The notes: generated by a model from the sequence alone, not told the origin. Counted from the first letter of the stretch, positions 24,486 through 37,081 are shown. The stretch: 64,000 nucleotides of DNA from Leptodactylus fallax (GCA_947044405.1 CAMRHE010000654.1:310001-374000), one strand, 5' to 3'. Numbers and translations: made by a program.

Positions 24486-24583
24486 GTCTGTGCCGGCCCC
24501 GGGGCTGAGCGGGGGGTCCCGGGCGCAGTCACCGCTCCGCTCCCAGGCGCTGCAAATGGAGGAGGCGCCGCTGCAGCATCCAT
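24482..24583 (-). CDS. Upstream open reading frame (33 codons) overlapping the exon's ATG
   Basis: An ATG at 24,583 opens a different frame, rich in A and P (starts MDAAAAPPPF), that ends in TGA at 24,484-24,482. Stop and main start overlap as ATGA. If transcription starts upstream of 24,583, this frame could limit or re-initiate translation of the main frame. It may instead be N-terminal coding of another isoform; the overlap could also be chance. Confidence 0.35.
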   Translation of the reverse strand: MDAAAAPPPFAAPGSGAVTAPGTPRSAPGPAQT

Positions 24584-24594
24584 GGGGGGAGAGA

Positions 24595-24660
24595 GCCGGG
24601 GCATTGTGGGAAACTCCTCCCTGACCAATCACAGCACATCACTCAGCCCCGCCCCCTCCT
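24595..24660 (-). promoter_or_regulatory. Putative CpG-type promoter motifs
   Basis: Read on the minus strand: a GC box (GGGGCGGGG, 24,647-24,655), an inverted CCAAT box (ATTGG, 24,625-24,629; NF-Y type) and TTCCCACAATGCCCC (about 24,597-24,611), which resembles the ZNF143/SBS motif. This set, with no TATA box, is typical of a housekeeping CpG promoter. It lies 100-170 bp upstream of the proposed main ATG. Confidence 0.5.
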
Positions 24661-24689
24661 CATCACTGGACCGCCCCTGACCACTACAT

Positions 24690-25865
24690 CCTCATCATTA
24701 CTATGATACACACTACATCATCATCATCATCCCACCATCATCACATACTACATCCTCATCATCCATCATCACATACTTCATCCTCATCATCATCACATAC
24801 TACATCATCATCATCCTCCTCACCATCCTCACATACTACATCCTCATCATTACTATGATACACACTACATCATCATCATCATCCTCACCATCATCACATA
24901 CTACATCCTCATCATCATCATCACATACATCCTCATCATTACTATGATACACACTACATCATCATCATCCTCCTCACCATCCTCACATACTACATCCTCA
25001 TCATCCATCATCACATACTACATCCTCATCATCCATCATCACATACTTCATCCTCATCATCATCACATACTACATCATCATCATCCTCCTCACCATCCTC
25101 ACATACTACATCCTCATCATTACTATGATACACACTACATCATCATCATCATCCTCACCATCATCACATACTACATCCTCATCATCATCATCACATACAT
25201 CCTCATCATTACTATGATACACACTACATCATCCTCATCATCACACATCACACATCATCATCCTCATCATTACTATGATACACACTACATCATCATCATC
25301 CTCCTCACCATCCTCACATACTACATCCTCATCATCCATCATCACATACTTCATCCTCATCATCATCACATACTACATCATCATCATCCTCCTCACCATC
25401 CTCACATACTACATCCTCATCATTACTATCATACACACTACACCCTCATCATCATCATATACATCATCCATCATCACATACTACACCCTCATCATCCATC
25501 ATCACATACATCCTCATCATTACTATGATACATACTACATCATCATCATCCATCATCACATACTACATCCTCATCATCCTCACATACACCCTCATCATCC
25601 ATCATCACATACTACACCCTCATCATCATCACCATCATCACACACTACACCCTCATCATCATCACCATCATCACATACTACACCCTCATCATCATCACCA
25701 TCATCACATACTACACCCTCATCATCATCATCACCATCATCACATACTACATCATCTTCATCATTACTATGATAAACACTACATCATCCTCATCATCATC
25801 ATCATCATACATACTACATCCTCATCATTACTATGATAAACACTACATCCTCATCACCCATCGTC
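24690..25865. repeat. ATC-rich compound microsatellite/minisatellite
   Basis: Long runs of 'catcatcatc' are mixed with recurring blocks such as 'ctcatcattactatgatac' and 'cacatactacatcctc'. Blocks of roughly 100-300 bp are duplicated several times (for example 24,840-24,960 recurs at 25,100-25,220). The Ser/His/Ile-rich frames here are by-products. It abuts the proposed promoter. Confidence 0.93.
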
Positions 25866-26918
25866 ATACACCCTATACCCTCCCGATCTCAGAGCATGCC
25901 CACAACACACTCCTATAGTTGTCCAAGTTTCATGACTAACTCTTTTGCCCTTTTGTGACATTTGTAAGACTTGACTCCCCCATTAGGGGGCAGTATTGTG
26001 GTAATTCTTGGAATATTCCTTGTAGCATTAGATCACAGTGCCCCTCTGACTTCCCGCCACCCACAGCCTTTACCTCACTGGTAGCGTTCTCATTAGTGAC
26101 GCCCACTCAGGAATCCATTGTCATCCCTTAGCTGTCACCCTGGTGTCACCCCCGTCCCCCGCAGTAGTCACAGCCAGTGCTATCCGGACCCGCTCTCATC
26201 ACAGACTCCTCCATAGTAGATCTTTAGTTTGCTATACGTTTATTGCCACGCTTTACATCGCTGACCGTCACTTACACCCACCATTTATTGCTGTGTCCCT
26301 TTTAACCATTTCACTCCCGGAATCCCAATAAATCAGCTTTCTTTCTAGCAGAGCGCTGCTCAGTCTTTCAGGCTCATGTTTTGGGAGCCCACTGGGTTCT
26401 GAAGATGAATATGGCTGTTTATGATTTTTTCACAACTACACCGGGCCCTGAAGAAACCCAGAGTAGAAAATTGATTTGACCCAAAAAAAATTGGGTTCCG
26501 CCGAACCAGAAATTTAAAAAAAAATTCCAGGTTTGACTGAACCTGAAAAATTCGTAACTAACCAATTCCCTTATCTCTACTCCCAACACCCCCAGCAATC
26601 AGCTGACTGAAGGCGTCGAGACACTCGAGCAAGTGCTGCGGCCTGCTCATCTTAATTGTAATGTCATGTCTACCGGTTACATCGATTTTTTTCAGCTCAG
26701 GCCCACTAAAGTGAATGGGACTGAGCTGCAATACCAAAGACAGCCACTAAACTATACTATCAATGTTAGTGTGCCTGGTCGACAAGAAGCTGAATCACTT
26801 ACCCAAGCAATTCGGCCCCTTTAATTAGATGATGGTTGGGGGGTGCCGGGTGTTGAATCCTCCCACCCATCCAAAGAGAGGTCATAACGCATTAATATTA
26901 AAGTCTCGGCAAACCCCT

Positions 26919-26920
<2 letters not shown>
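25866..26920. other. Non-coding DNA with dispersed repeat remnants
   Basis: About 26,450-26,570 is a palindromic repeat remnant ('ttgggttccgccgaacc'). About 26,620-26,890 is a copy of the family seen inverted at 4,853 and 5,126. No gene is recognised. Confidence 0.45.
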
Positions 26921-26954
<34 letters not shown>

Positions 26955-28566
26955 GTCCTTTAATAGTCCCACAGTGGGGAAATTCAGTGTGTTACAGCAG
27001 CAAAGATAAGATAAGCAGAATACAAATACAACATGTACAGGAATGTTCCAAGGTGAGAGGCATTACATTAATAGCAGACAGACAGATAGGACGTAGCAGA
27101 GGGGGGGGGGGATATAACAGGCAGAGAGATATTTCAGTTCTCTGTATGTAATGATCTCCGCTTAGGTCGGTGTTGGTTGTACAGCCTAACCGCGGTGGGG
27201 AGGAAAGACTTCCGATAGCGCTCCTTCTCACACCTAGGGTGGAGCAGTCGGTCACTGACAGTACTGCCCAGCGCAATCACAGTCTCATGCATAGGATGGG
27301 ACTTCTTCTCCCGCATGGAGCTCACCACGGACAGTATCCTTCTGTCACCCACCACCTGCACTGGGTCCAGTGTGCTCCCCAGGACAGAGCTGGCCCTTCT
27401 AATCAGCTTGTCAAGTTTATTTCTGTCCCTGGTTGATATACTGCTCCCCCAGCAGGCCACTCCAAAGAAGATGGCTGATGCCACTACCGAGTTGAAGAAA
27501 GTCCTAAGAAGTGCCCCCCGGATTCCAAAGGCTCTCAGCTTCCTAAGCAGGTAGAGCCTGCTGTGGCCCTTCCTGTACAGGGCCTCCATATGATCTGCCC
27601 AGTCCAGCTTATTATTAAGGAGCAGACCCAGGTACTTATAGGTGTTCACAATCTCGATGCCCGTCCCCAGGATGTCCACTGGTTTTGGAGGGCATCTGCC
27701 TTTACGGAAGTCTACCACCATCTCCTTGGTCTTCCCCGCGTTAATCTTCAGGTGGTTCTGGTGGCACCAGTCCACAAAAAAACGGTTCAGTTCTCTGTAC
27801 TCCTTGTCATCATCGTCTGTGATGAGGCCTACTATTGCAGAGTCGTCAGAATACTTCTGTAGGTAGCAGCTGGATGAGTTGCACCTAAAATCAGCAGTGT
27901 ACAGTGTGAAGAGGAAAGGGGCGAGAACCGTACCCTGAGGTGCCCCCGTATTACAGATCACGGTACCTGACACACAGTCTTGGGCTCTCACGTATTGAGG
28001 TCGATTTGTGAGGTAGTCTAGGATCCAGTTGGAGAGGTGGTGGTCCACTCCAGCAAGGCCCAGCTTGTCTCTCAGTAGCCCCGGCTGTATGGTGTTAAAA
28101 GCACTGGAGAAATCAAAGAACATTATTCTCACCGTGTTCCCTGGTTTTTCCAGGTGAGACAGAGCCCTGTGCAGAAGGTGGATGATGGCATCATCTACCC
28201 CAATGCCCGGTCGATAAGCAAACTGGAGAGGGTCCATAGCGGGGCTCACTAGAGGGCGAAGATGTGTGAGAACCAATCTCTCTAAGATCTTCATCAAGTG
28301 GGATGTCAGTGCTACAGGTCTGTAGTCGTTGAGGTCCATAGGGTGTGGAACTGGTACCACACAAGAAGATTTCCATAATTCAGGGACTATTTCCTGCCTC
28401 AGGCTCATATTATACATATATGTAATTATACCACACAGCTGGTCCCCACAAGTCTTAATTAGCCTTGCACTGATATCATCTGGCCCTGCGGCTTTCCTCG
28501 CCTTGATCTTTTTCATCTCCTTCCTCACCTGGGCCCGTGTGAAGGTCAGACTGTAAGACTTTAAGT
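26921..28566 (-). mobile_element. L2-type LINE, 5'-truncated, 3' end with (ATT)n tail
   Basis: On the minus strand the element runs from its truncated 5' end near 28,566 to a 3' tail at 26,921-26,954 made of ATT/AAT repeats. Just before the tail is text of the form 'aatttccccactgtggga' followed by 'ctattaaagga', the 3' end known from vertebrate L2 LINEs and their SINE partners. The short microsatellite tail fits L2 rather than a poly(A)-tailed LINE. Only the reverse-transcriptase half remains. Confidence 0.85.
27134..28565 (-). CDS. L2 LINE reverse transcriptase, C-terminal part (open frame)
   Basis: About 465 codons open without interruption, beginning inside the protein; homologous text (SLTFTRAQV) continues upstream of the first usable start to the truncation. 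Motifs in order: KARKAAGPD, NDYRPVALTSHLMKILERL, FFDFSSAFNTI (first catalytic Asp), GAPQGTVLAPFLFTLYTAD, KYSDDSAI (YxDD-type active site), then the thumb and the C-terminal region ending RRSLHTEN. The endonuclease domain is missing. Intactness over this length implies a fairly young insertion. Confidence 0.88.
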
Positions 28567-29440
28567 CAGTAGAGGTAGCTTTTTATTGGCTTAGTGGTGA
28601 TTTTTTTTTTGTTAAATCATCTCTGACAGATCAGTTTATCTGTAAGGCAACTATCTGGAGCAGGAGCCCTGCCCCACTGCTCTGTCTACAGTAAAAATCA
28701 AGGAAAGTTAAGCCCCGCCTCTCAGATACACACCGCCCATTTGTCATTAGGAAGGGATCAGAAAATTTACACACGTGTTATAGGCAAGACTAAGACTTTT
28801 ACCCCTTCAGGCTTATTCCACAGGAATTTTTTTATTTTTCCATTATCATAACATTATAAGGAGGTGAATTTTGTGGGATACGCTGAGTTTTTCAATGGTA
28901 ATATTTTAGGGTGCATATAATTGACTATCTTTTACTAGCCGGCCTGTGGGTACCCTCATGAATGGAAACCTGAACTTTAGTACATACAATGACTTACATG
29001 TAATCTAGATGAAATGGAGAACACAAGGCTTGATTTTATGTTCCTGTAACTGGATCTGTCATCTGTATCCGAAAAATGCCAAGATCCTCCATGTCCTCAC
29101 CTGCCCTTACCTAGACGCTGCAAGGGCAGAAATCTTACAAAAACTCAGTGAAACTGAGCAGTGGGTGCCCAGAAATTGTGAAAGTAATTTTTCTTCCTTA
29201 CAGTCAAATCTGAAAATTTAACTATACATAACATATAATAAACACACTTGTGCCCTCCTGTCCTTCCAGGCTGCCTCTGTTTCATCATTTTGGTCTTCTG
29301 TAGGATTCCATTGAAGAAGGTCACATGAATAGCACTGTATGAAAGTCTAAGACACTCCCCTCCATCCTCCCCTTTAGGCTTCAGGTGTGGACACTTAATG
29401 TCATGGACACAGCATCAAACACATAAAAACAACATATAAG
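28567..29440. other. Non-coding DNA, nothing recognised
   Basis: The frame 29,009-29,221 (70 codons) has no domain. No RNA gene or clear repeat boundary is seen. Confidence 0.35.
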
Positions 29441-31738
29441 AAAATGTGTGTTATGGAAGCTTAACTACTATAATACTGCCAATAGGTGCAAGAATATAAC
29501 TACTATAATGCTGCCAATAGGTGCAAGAATATAACTACTATAATGCTGCCAATAGGTGCAAGAATATAACTACTATAATACTGCTCCTATGTACAAGAAT
29601 ATAACTACTATAATACTGCCCCCTATGTACAAGAATATAACTACTATAATACTGCCCCCTATGTACAAGAATATAACTACTATAATACTGCCCCTATGTA
29701 CAAGAATATAACTACTATAATACTGCTCCTATGTACAAGAATATAACTACTATAATACTGCTCCTATGTGCAAGAATATAACTACTATAATACTGCTCCT
29801 ATGTACAAGAATATAACTACTATAATACTGCTCCTATGTACAAGAATATAACTACTATAATACTACCTCCTATGTACAAGAATATAACTACTATAATACT
29901 GCTCCTATGTACAAGAATATAACTACTATAATACTGCTCCTATGTACAAGAATATAACTACTATAATACTGCTCCTATGTACAAGAATATAACTACTATA
30001 ATACTGCTCCTATGTACAAGAATATAACTACTATAATACTGCTATGTACAAGAATATAACTACTATAATACTGCCCCCTATGTACAAGAATATAACTACT
30101 ATAATACTACGTCCTATGTACAAGAATATAACTACTATAATACTGCTATGTACAAGAATATAACTACTATAATACTGCTATGTACAAGAATATAACTACT
30201 ATAATACTACCTCCTATGTACAAGAATATAACTACTATAATACTGCTCCTATGTACAAGAATATAACTACTATAATACTGCTCCTATGTACAAGAATATA
30301 ACTACTATAATACTGCTCCTATGTACAAGAATATAACTACTATAATACTGCCCCTATGTACAAGAATATAACTACTATAATACTACGTCCTATGTACAAG
30401 AATATAACTACTATAATACTATGTCCTATGTACAAGAATATAACTACTATAATACTACGTCCTATGTACAAGAATATAACTACTATAATACTACTCCTAT
30501 GTACAAGAATATAACTACTATAATACTGCTCCTATGTACAAGAATATAACTACTATAATACTGCCCCTATGTACAAGAATATAACTACTATAATACTGCC
30601 CCCTATGTACAAGAATATAACTACTATAATACTACCTCCTATGTACAAGAATATAACTACTATAATACTGCTATGTACAAGAATATAACTACTATAATAC
30701 TACCTCCTATGTACAAGAATATAACTACTATAATACTGCTCCTATGTACAAGAATATAACTACTATAATACTGTCCTCTATGTACAAGAATATAACTACT
30801 ATAATACTGCCCCCTATGTACAAGATCATAACTACTATAATACTGCTCCTATGTACAAAAATATAACTACTATAATACTGCTCCTATGTACAAGAATATA
30901 ACTACTATAATACTGCCCCTATGTACAAGAATATAACTACTATAATACTGCCCCCTATGTACAAGAATATAACTACTATAATACTACGTCCTATGTACAA
31001 GAATATAACTACTATAATACTGCTCCCTATGTACAAGAATATAACTACTATAATACTGCCCCTATGTACAAGAATATAACTACTATAATACTACCTCCTA
31101 TGTACAAGAATATAACTACTATAATACTACTCCTATGTACAAGAATATAACTACTATAATACTACCTCCTATGTACAAGAATATAACTACTATAATACTG
31201 CCCCTATGTACAAGCATATAACTACTATAATACTGCTCCTATGTACAAGAATATAACTACTATAATACTGCTCCTATGTACAAGAATATAACTACTATAA
31301 TACTGCACTATGTACAAGAATATAACTACTATAATACTGCTCCTATGTACAAGAATATAACTACTATAATACTGCTCCTATGTACAAGAATATAACTACT
31401 ATAATACTACGTCCTATGTACAAGAATATAACTACTATAATACTGCTCCTATGTACAAGAATATAACTACTATAATACTGCTCCTATGTACAAGAATATA
31501 ACTACTATAATACTGCTCCTATGTACAAGAATATAACTACTATAATACTGCCCTCTATGTACAAGAATATAACTACTATAATACTGTCCCCTATGTACAA
31601 GAATATAACTACTATAATACTGCCCTCTATGTACAAGAATATAACTACTATAATACTGCCCCCTATGTACAAGAATATAACTACTATAATACTGCACTAT
31701 GTACAAGAATATAACTACTATAATACTGCTCCTATGTA
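29441..31738. repeat. 2.3 kb minisatellite, 35 bp unit, about 64 copies
   Basis: Nearly continuous copies of a unit made of 'aatataactactataatac' and 'tgctcctatgtacaag'. Variation is concentrated in the few bases after 'aatac' (tgctc, tgccc, tacctc, tacgtc, with short deletions). The first three units carry a distinct 'ccaataggtgcaagaa' variant. The frames at 31,470-31,739 are by-products. Confidence 0.96.
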
Positions 31739-33002
31739 GATGGTGTAGGAAGTTAAACTGTGCTTTATCTTTATATCTGAATACCTTATTTTTCTGCTAC
31801 TATAAAACAATCAATACCATCAATTTTTGGGATTATCAGATCCTCTGGACCAGTGGATTTGGATTAGAATTTATAGCAGTCATCTATCCACACCATGTCT
31901 TTATTATTCTGTATGTGATATCTATAGGTGTTGTAGTGCTGCCACCTTGTGTTCATTTCAGTACGTACTGTTGGAAAAGTTCAAACTAGAACCATGATCA
32001 TTCCTGTGGATTATTTTGATGAAATATTTGGATATCGTTAAAATCACATAGAAAAACTCATAAAACATGCACATTTATTTAACATTTTACCCAGAGACGA
32101 AATATAAAGCACTCGTCCACCAAGGATGGTCCAGCAGAAGCCACTAAAATCTGAAGGGTTTTGTATTCTAAATCCTTGTGGGCCCTCAGAACATTTTATC
32201 CCACTAAACCTCAGTCGGACACTGATGCAGGTGGTAATAAAATGCCAAACAGTAGATAATACACTACAATACTAAACTATATAATAATGCCTGAAGTTTT
32301 GGTCAGTTTTCCTCCCCCAAAAATTGAAAAAAGTGCGCGGAAAAGTTCATAAGCACCCGTAAATGTTACCAATAATAAGCACAGCTTGCCCAGCAAAAAA
32401 TAATCCCCCACACAGCTTCACAGATGGAAATATTTAATATGTTATAGGTGGAAACGCATAGAGAATTTGGTTCTGAAGAGAGGTTTTTATTTAAAAAAAT
32501 TGTATATAAAAAACGCCAAATAAACTGTATCTGTAACCATAATGACCCAAAAAATAAAGTCATTTTACGTCACAGTGAATGGTGTAAAAACAAAACCCCA
32601 AAAAAACATGTTGGCAATGCGTTTCATTCCCATTCTACGCCACATGTACCTATGTTACAGTTTAGGAATACATTATATGGCACATGTAACGCCGCCATCA
32701 CAAAAGTCAACTTATCCTACAAAATTGAAGCCCTCAGGCAAGGAGAAAAACACTACAATGAAAAAAATTGAAGATTAGAAGGTAGGAAGGGGTTAAATAA
32801 TACTGATGCTGGGTTGTCAAGTGTCTTGTCAACAAGTGTGGGCAGCGATGATGCGTTATTTCGGCCATCGCATGGCTACGCAAAGAACGAGCTGCTATTT
32901 TTACGCCACCATCGGGAATCATGGCTCTTTCAGAACACAAAAATTTAGGGCAATTTTGAAAACTAACAAGAAAGTGGCCAAGATTTAAGGCCCCAAATTG
33001 AT
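31739..33002. other. Non-coding DNA with dispersed repeats
   Basis: About 32,120-32,220 is a diverged copy of the family at 820-1,000. About 32,280-32,720 is AT-rich text ('aaaaataaagtca', 'aaaacaaaaccccaaaaaa') of a type that looks like an old transposon remnant. The overlapping frames 32,448-32,778 have no domain. Confidence 0.4.
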
Positions 33003-33312
33003 TTCTCATACTGATGACAGTGATCTGGGGTGGTCCGACATGAAGACCCCATACGGATCAGCAGGTGCAGCAGCCTACAGTGGTGGAAGCTGCTAGTGGA
33101 TAAAAAGCGCAAGCAGCACCGGTCCTATACAAGTAATAGGAGCTGTGTTGTATTTCACCAGAACCACCACTATGCAGAGGGTGGGGCTGTTGTGCTGCTC
33201 CTATTACTTGTATGGCAAGGGTGCTGCCCGCACTCAGAGGCCAAAGCAATAGCTGATCTGTGTGGGGTCCAGGTGTCAGACCACCCCAGATCACATACTG
33301 ATGACTGATCCT
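33003..33312. repeat. Fold-back element of about 310 bp
   Basis: The outer arms (33,022-33,062 and 33,252-33,292) are inverted copies with 'gatctggggtggtc' at their ends. Inside, 'ctatacaagtaataggagc' at about 33,124 is mirrored by 'gctcctattacttgtatgg' at about 33,198. The whole segment could form a single hairpin. It looks like a non-autonomous DNA transposon. Confidence 0.75.
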
Positions 33313-34030
33313 GTTGTTCCCAAGATTCATTTCATTTCGCTTAGCTCGGGTCGCTGATTCATTTCAGGTTGAGCAAGTTCAGAAGAACCAGAAGTGAAAT
33401 TATTTTATAATAATTATAATAGGCTTAGGTGTAAAAAATAAAAAAAAAATTCCTGCTCACTATTCCTTACCTCTTCTGGGTCTGCTTGCAGCGTCTGGCG
33501 CCCTCTCTCTGTCCTCTTCTGACCTCCTGGGTGACATCATGGTTCTCAGCATGCCCATGTGACTGCTGTGACCCAATCACGTCACCAGGAGAGCGTTGGA
33601 TGCCGCGAGGAGGCCCAAAAGAGCTGAGGGAAGGTGAGTATAAATGTTTTTTATTTTTTATACCTTCCCTGTGCCTCCGACTATTATACTCTGGGGTCTC
33701 TTCAGTATAATAATTTACAATGTTGCGGTGGCCAGTTTCATTCGTCCGAGACTAAGTCCCAATTGCTCGGTTTGTAAAAACCAAACAATTTAGGATATTT
33801 GGGTCAAACCCGTCTCAGAACGAATCGGATTGACCATCTCTGCCCAAAAAGTTGTGATATATTAATTATTGCAACACATGAAATAACTTGTGAATTGGAT
33901 GTTCTTTATCTGAATCTATTACTGCATGTTATGTGCAAACTGGATGTCGGTATAATTTATAATTAAATAACTAACGAGATGAAGAGAAAACTATTGGAGC
34001 GTGTCCTGTCCTCGTCTTCTAATGTGACAT
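33313..34030. other. Non-coding DNA, nothing recognised
   Basis: No gene is seen. The frame 33,486-33,710 has no domain. The edge at about 34,030 is where similarity to the other TRIM-unit flanks begins. Confidence 0.35.
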
Positions 34031-35480
34031 TGTTGTGTAAGACCCCGGGCCCACCGGAGGATCCTCTACGACTCTATTAGGCCAGTCTGACAATGTACAT
34101 CAAGTTCCATTTTAGAAGCAAAAGACATATGAAGTTTTCCACTTGTATGCTAAGGTAGATAGAGAACCAGGAGGAGCAGCTGAGGGGACTGACAGGAGGA
34201 CTCATGAATCCTAGAATTGTCCAGGACTGGCAGCAACAAAGTAAAGAAAAATCCCTCCATCCCAAAGTCATGTCCACCATTGCTTAGTATTTCAGGGAGA
34301 ATCTTCCTTTTATTACAGACAATATAACAATATAATAGTATTACATGAACAATTACCCAGAATTATACAGTGAATCATAGAAATCATGCTGGCATTTGTA
34401 GTCCACTAATAAGCTTGTACTGTAAAACCATATGCTGACAAGTCTCAGAATCAACATTATACAATGACTGACAACTAAGTCCTCATAGACACGATAGATG
34501 TGCAAGCCAAGGGGGAGCCAGTTTTATAGTGGAATGTACTAAGATGACATCCGAGTGTTATCCAAGTGCCTTCTGTCCCACAGAGATTTCAATAGGGGAT
34601 TCCGTTCCTTTCCGAAGTTATAATGAGCTCCGGAAGCCCCATCAGACGGCACACTGCATCGTGTGTATGGGGCCTTACAGGATATACACATAGTATATAG
34701 TGTGGTATACAGAATAATATATAGTATTATATACACATGCTGACAGTAAACAACACTTTTTGATCAAATTTACCAACTCTCCTGGAACGTACGGAAAGCT
34801 CCCACAAAAAGGGGTAACCTTCAGACATCCCGGAAGAGTGGGCAAATCTCCTAAACCTTTGTTCCCGATCAAATTATAGGTAACATGGCATTTTATGTGC
34901 TGGCCACATCACAAAAAATCGGTTGTGACTCTTTTGTCACAAAAGGTGGTGTGCTGTGCCCCAAAAAAGTGGTGTAACCCTCCATCCAAAATTGGGGGCA
35001 GCTTTAAAAAAGCCTATCAGAAAGTTTTCACTCTGTACTCCGTTCCTCCGCCAGATTCCGCCCCTGAAAACTTGACAAGCATGACTTACATTGGGAGATC
35101 TGTCAGCTGATCAATTATAAATGGGCTGTCTGTGGTTTAGAGGCCATTATAATGTCTTAAAGGCACAGGCACCCTTTCTGTAGTCCCTGGTATCATAGTT
35201 ATATATCGCTAGGTGAACTATTAAGACTAGATAGAGATAAAGGCCCGTTACTAAAAAGCCTCCGAGCACCGACCCAATAACTACCCTACAAAAACACACA
35301 AAAATATCACTAACAAAAAAGAAATAATTCATCCACCAATGTGATCTAGTCCTAGGGACAGTCGTCATGTAGGAGCCATCACCTGTAGCCCCGTCTTCTC
35401 AGTCATCCCATTGGCTAAATAATTCACCAATCAGATTATCAGATTCTGGTTCCTTTCAGTCTCTGGATGGTTTTCTTAGG
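34031..35480. repeat. Duplicated 3' flank of TRIM copy A
   Basis: Three landmarks recur in order in the other units: 'aggaggagcagctgagggga' with 'tgacaggaggactcatgaa' (here about 34,170; also 44,110, 48,380 and, inverted, 45,590); 'acccagaattata' with 'gtagtccactaat' (34,355-34,410; also 44,300, 48,565); and 'cttaaaggcacaggcaccc' with 'gataaaggcccgttactaaa' (35,155-35,260; also 44,600, 60,010). This shows that the TRIM copies arose by duplication of a unit that includes long 3' flanking DNA. Confidence 0.8.
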
Positions 35481-37081
35481 TTATGATGGTTTCTCCCACT
35501 TCCTGCCTCCCCCTAATATCTTTATAGAACCTCTATATACATATAATGCAGCATGAAGGGGCTCGGTGAAGGTGTCAGTGAAGGTGTGTAAGTGTCTGAT
35601 GGGGTCACACAGCTCATAAAAGGACAGCCGCCCGGCCTCATAATCCAGACAGATCCTGAATCTATCACTGGAGATCTTGTCAGGTAACCGGATCTCTTTA
35701 CTGTCATGTCTCACTGAATACTGATTATTATATCTATACAAACTCCAGGACTTGTCATTACATCCACTGAGTGACTGCTGCCCCCTCCTGTCTATACTGG
35801 GATAACACATCCCCACACTCCACACACCTGAGCTACTGCTCTCCACATCCCAGTAATGTCTCCCTGAGGTAAATCTCCTCCTGCTTATCACCTGACAATA
35901 ATCCTGGAATCTCTCTACTGATTCTGGATGATTCTGCTCCTCTTGTGTCCTGGTTGCAGTTCTCAGGTCGTCTGATATATGGATATTATTAGCAGCCGTG
36001 TTTACATCCAGTAATATGTCTGCAGGACCCTCCACATAGATCCCGCTCCTTATACCTGTTATTATGTCACATAATGTGTGTAATGTGTCTGAGATCACAG
36101 CCACATCCAGATCATCTACATCATGGCGCTGTCTATCATGTCCCCCTGTGTCCTCATCACCTCCCCCCTCCTCAGGATCACACAAGTCACCTGTGTCTGG
36201 ATCCTGTAAGACAGTCAGTGGATCAGTCATGTTACACAGCTCCTCAATGTGCCTCATCTTCATGGACAGCTCGGCCTTCTTTATTTCCAGCTTCTGGATC
36301 AGAGCAGACAGTGACAGTGACTTTTCCTTCTCCTGCCTGGAGATCTCACTCAGAACCTTCTTCTCCAGGTCGTCCAGTCGTCTCCTGATGTCTATAAACA
36401 GGGCAGTGACTCTCTCGGCTTCTCCAGATGCTTTCTCTTGGGCTTTTCTCCTGCTCTCCTCCAGACTCTGGACTCTTTCCTTGGTCTCCTCTCTCTTTGG
36501 GATCAGTTTCTGGAGAACATTTCTCAGTTTCTTCTTCTTCTCAGAGGCCTCATCCAGCATCTCCACCCGATGTCTCCGATGTTCTCCTGCCAAACTACAG
36601 GACACACAGATACATATGGCATCCTTAGTACAATAGTACTTTAAAGGTTCCTTATGGACAGAACATTTCCTCTTCTCCAGGTTAGTGCCGGGATCAGATA
36701 AGACGTGTCTGGTGAATTGCTGTGAACTTCCAGATGTTTATCACACAGAGAAGCTTCACAGAGTAGACAGGATGTCACAGCAGGTACAGGAGAGTCCACA
36801 CAGTAAGTACAGAAGATCCCGGTTTCTGTCTGTGTTGGATGAGTAGACAATAAATTCTCCATTATATTACGCAGAGCTAAACATCTCATCAGTACAGGCC
36901 TCAGCTGAAACTCTTCTCTACATTCAGGACAGGAATAAACTCCAGACTGGTCCTGTGTATCCAGCACACGATCAATACAGACCCGGCAGAAGTTGTGTCC
37001 ACATCTCAGCATTACAGGATCTGTATAAGTGCTCAGACAGATGGAACAGAGCAGCTCAGCTCTCAGGTCAGAGGACGCCAT
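35481..37081 (-). pseudogene. TRIM copy A, RING/B-box/PRY-SPRY gene with one 1-nt frameshift
   Basis: Intronless, same layout as copy C. From the ATG at 37,081 it encodes a complete C3HC4 RING (C12...CGHNFC...CPEC) and B-box 1, then shifts frame near 36,707, where copy C has one extra base ('ccagaacacg' against 'ccagacacg' on the coding strand). The remaining frame then runs unbroken through B-box 2, the coiled coil and the whole PRY-SPRY domain to TAA at 35,481. The C-terminus differs from copy C (ends GGGRKWEKPS). As a single-base loss is the only defect, it is either a young pseudogene or a base-calling error. Confidence 0.88.

Noticed and set aside
19295..24508. A plus-strand frame of 1,737 codons and several others of 300-950 codons across the minisatellite
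   Set aside because: All are direct products of a 30-31 bp unit without stops. Several frames and both strands are open at once, and there is no start or domain.
24944..25836. Ser/His/Ile-rich frames near 25 kb
   Set aside because: They are translations of the ATC-rich array in different frames.
29441..31738. Regularly spaced repeats resembling a CRISPR array
   Set aside because: Repeats are directly adjacent with no unique spacers, and the context is a vertebrate genome. The same applies to the array at 19,207-24,306.
36064..36636. Ser-rich frames opposite the TRIM genes (also 49,569-50,056)
   Set aside because: They are antisense shadows of the TRIM coiled-coil and linker coding sequence, and they recur only because the TRIM copies are paralogous.
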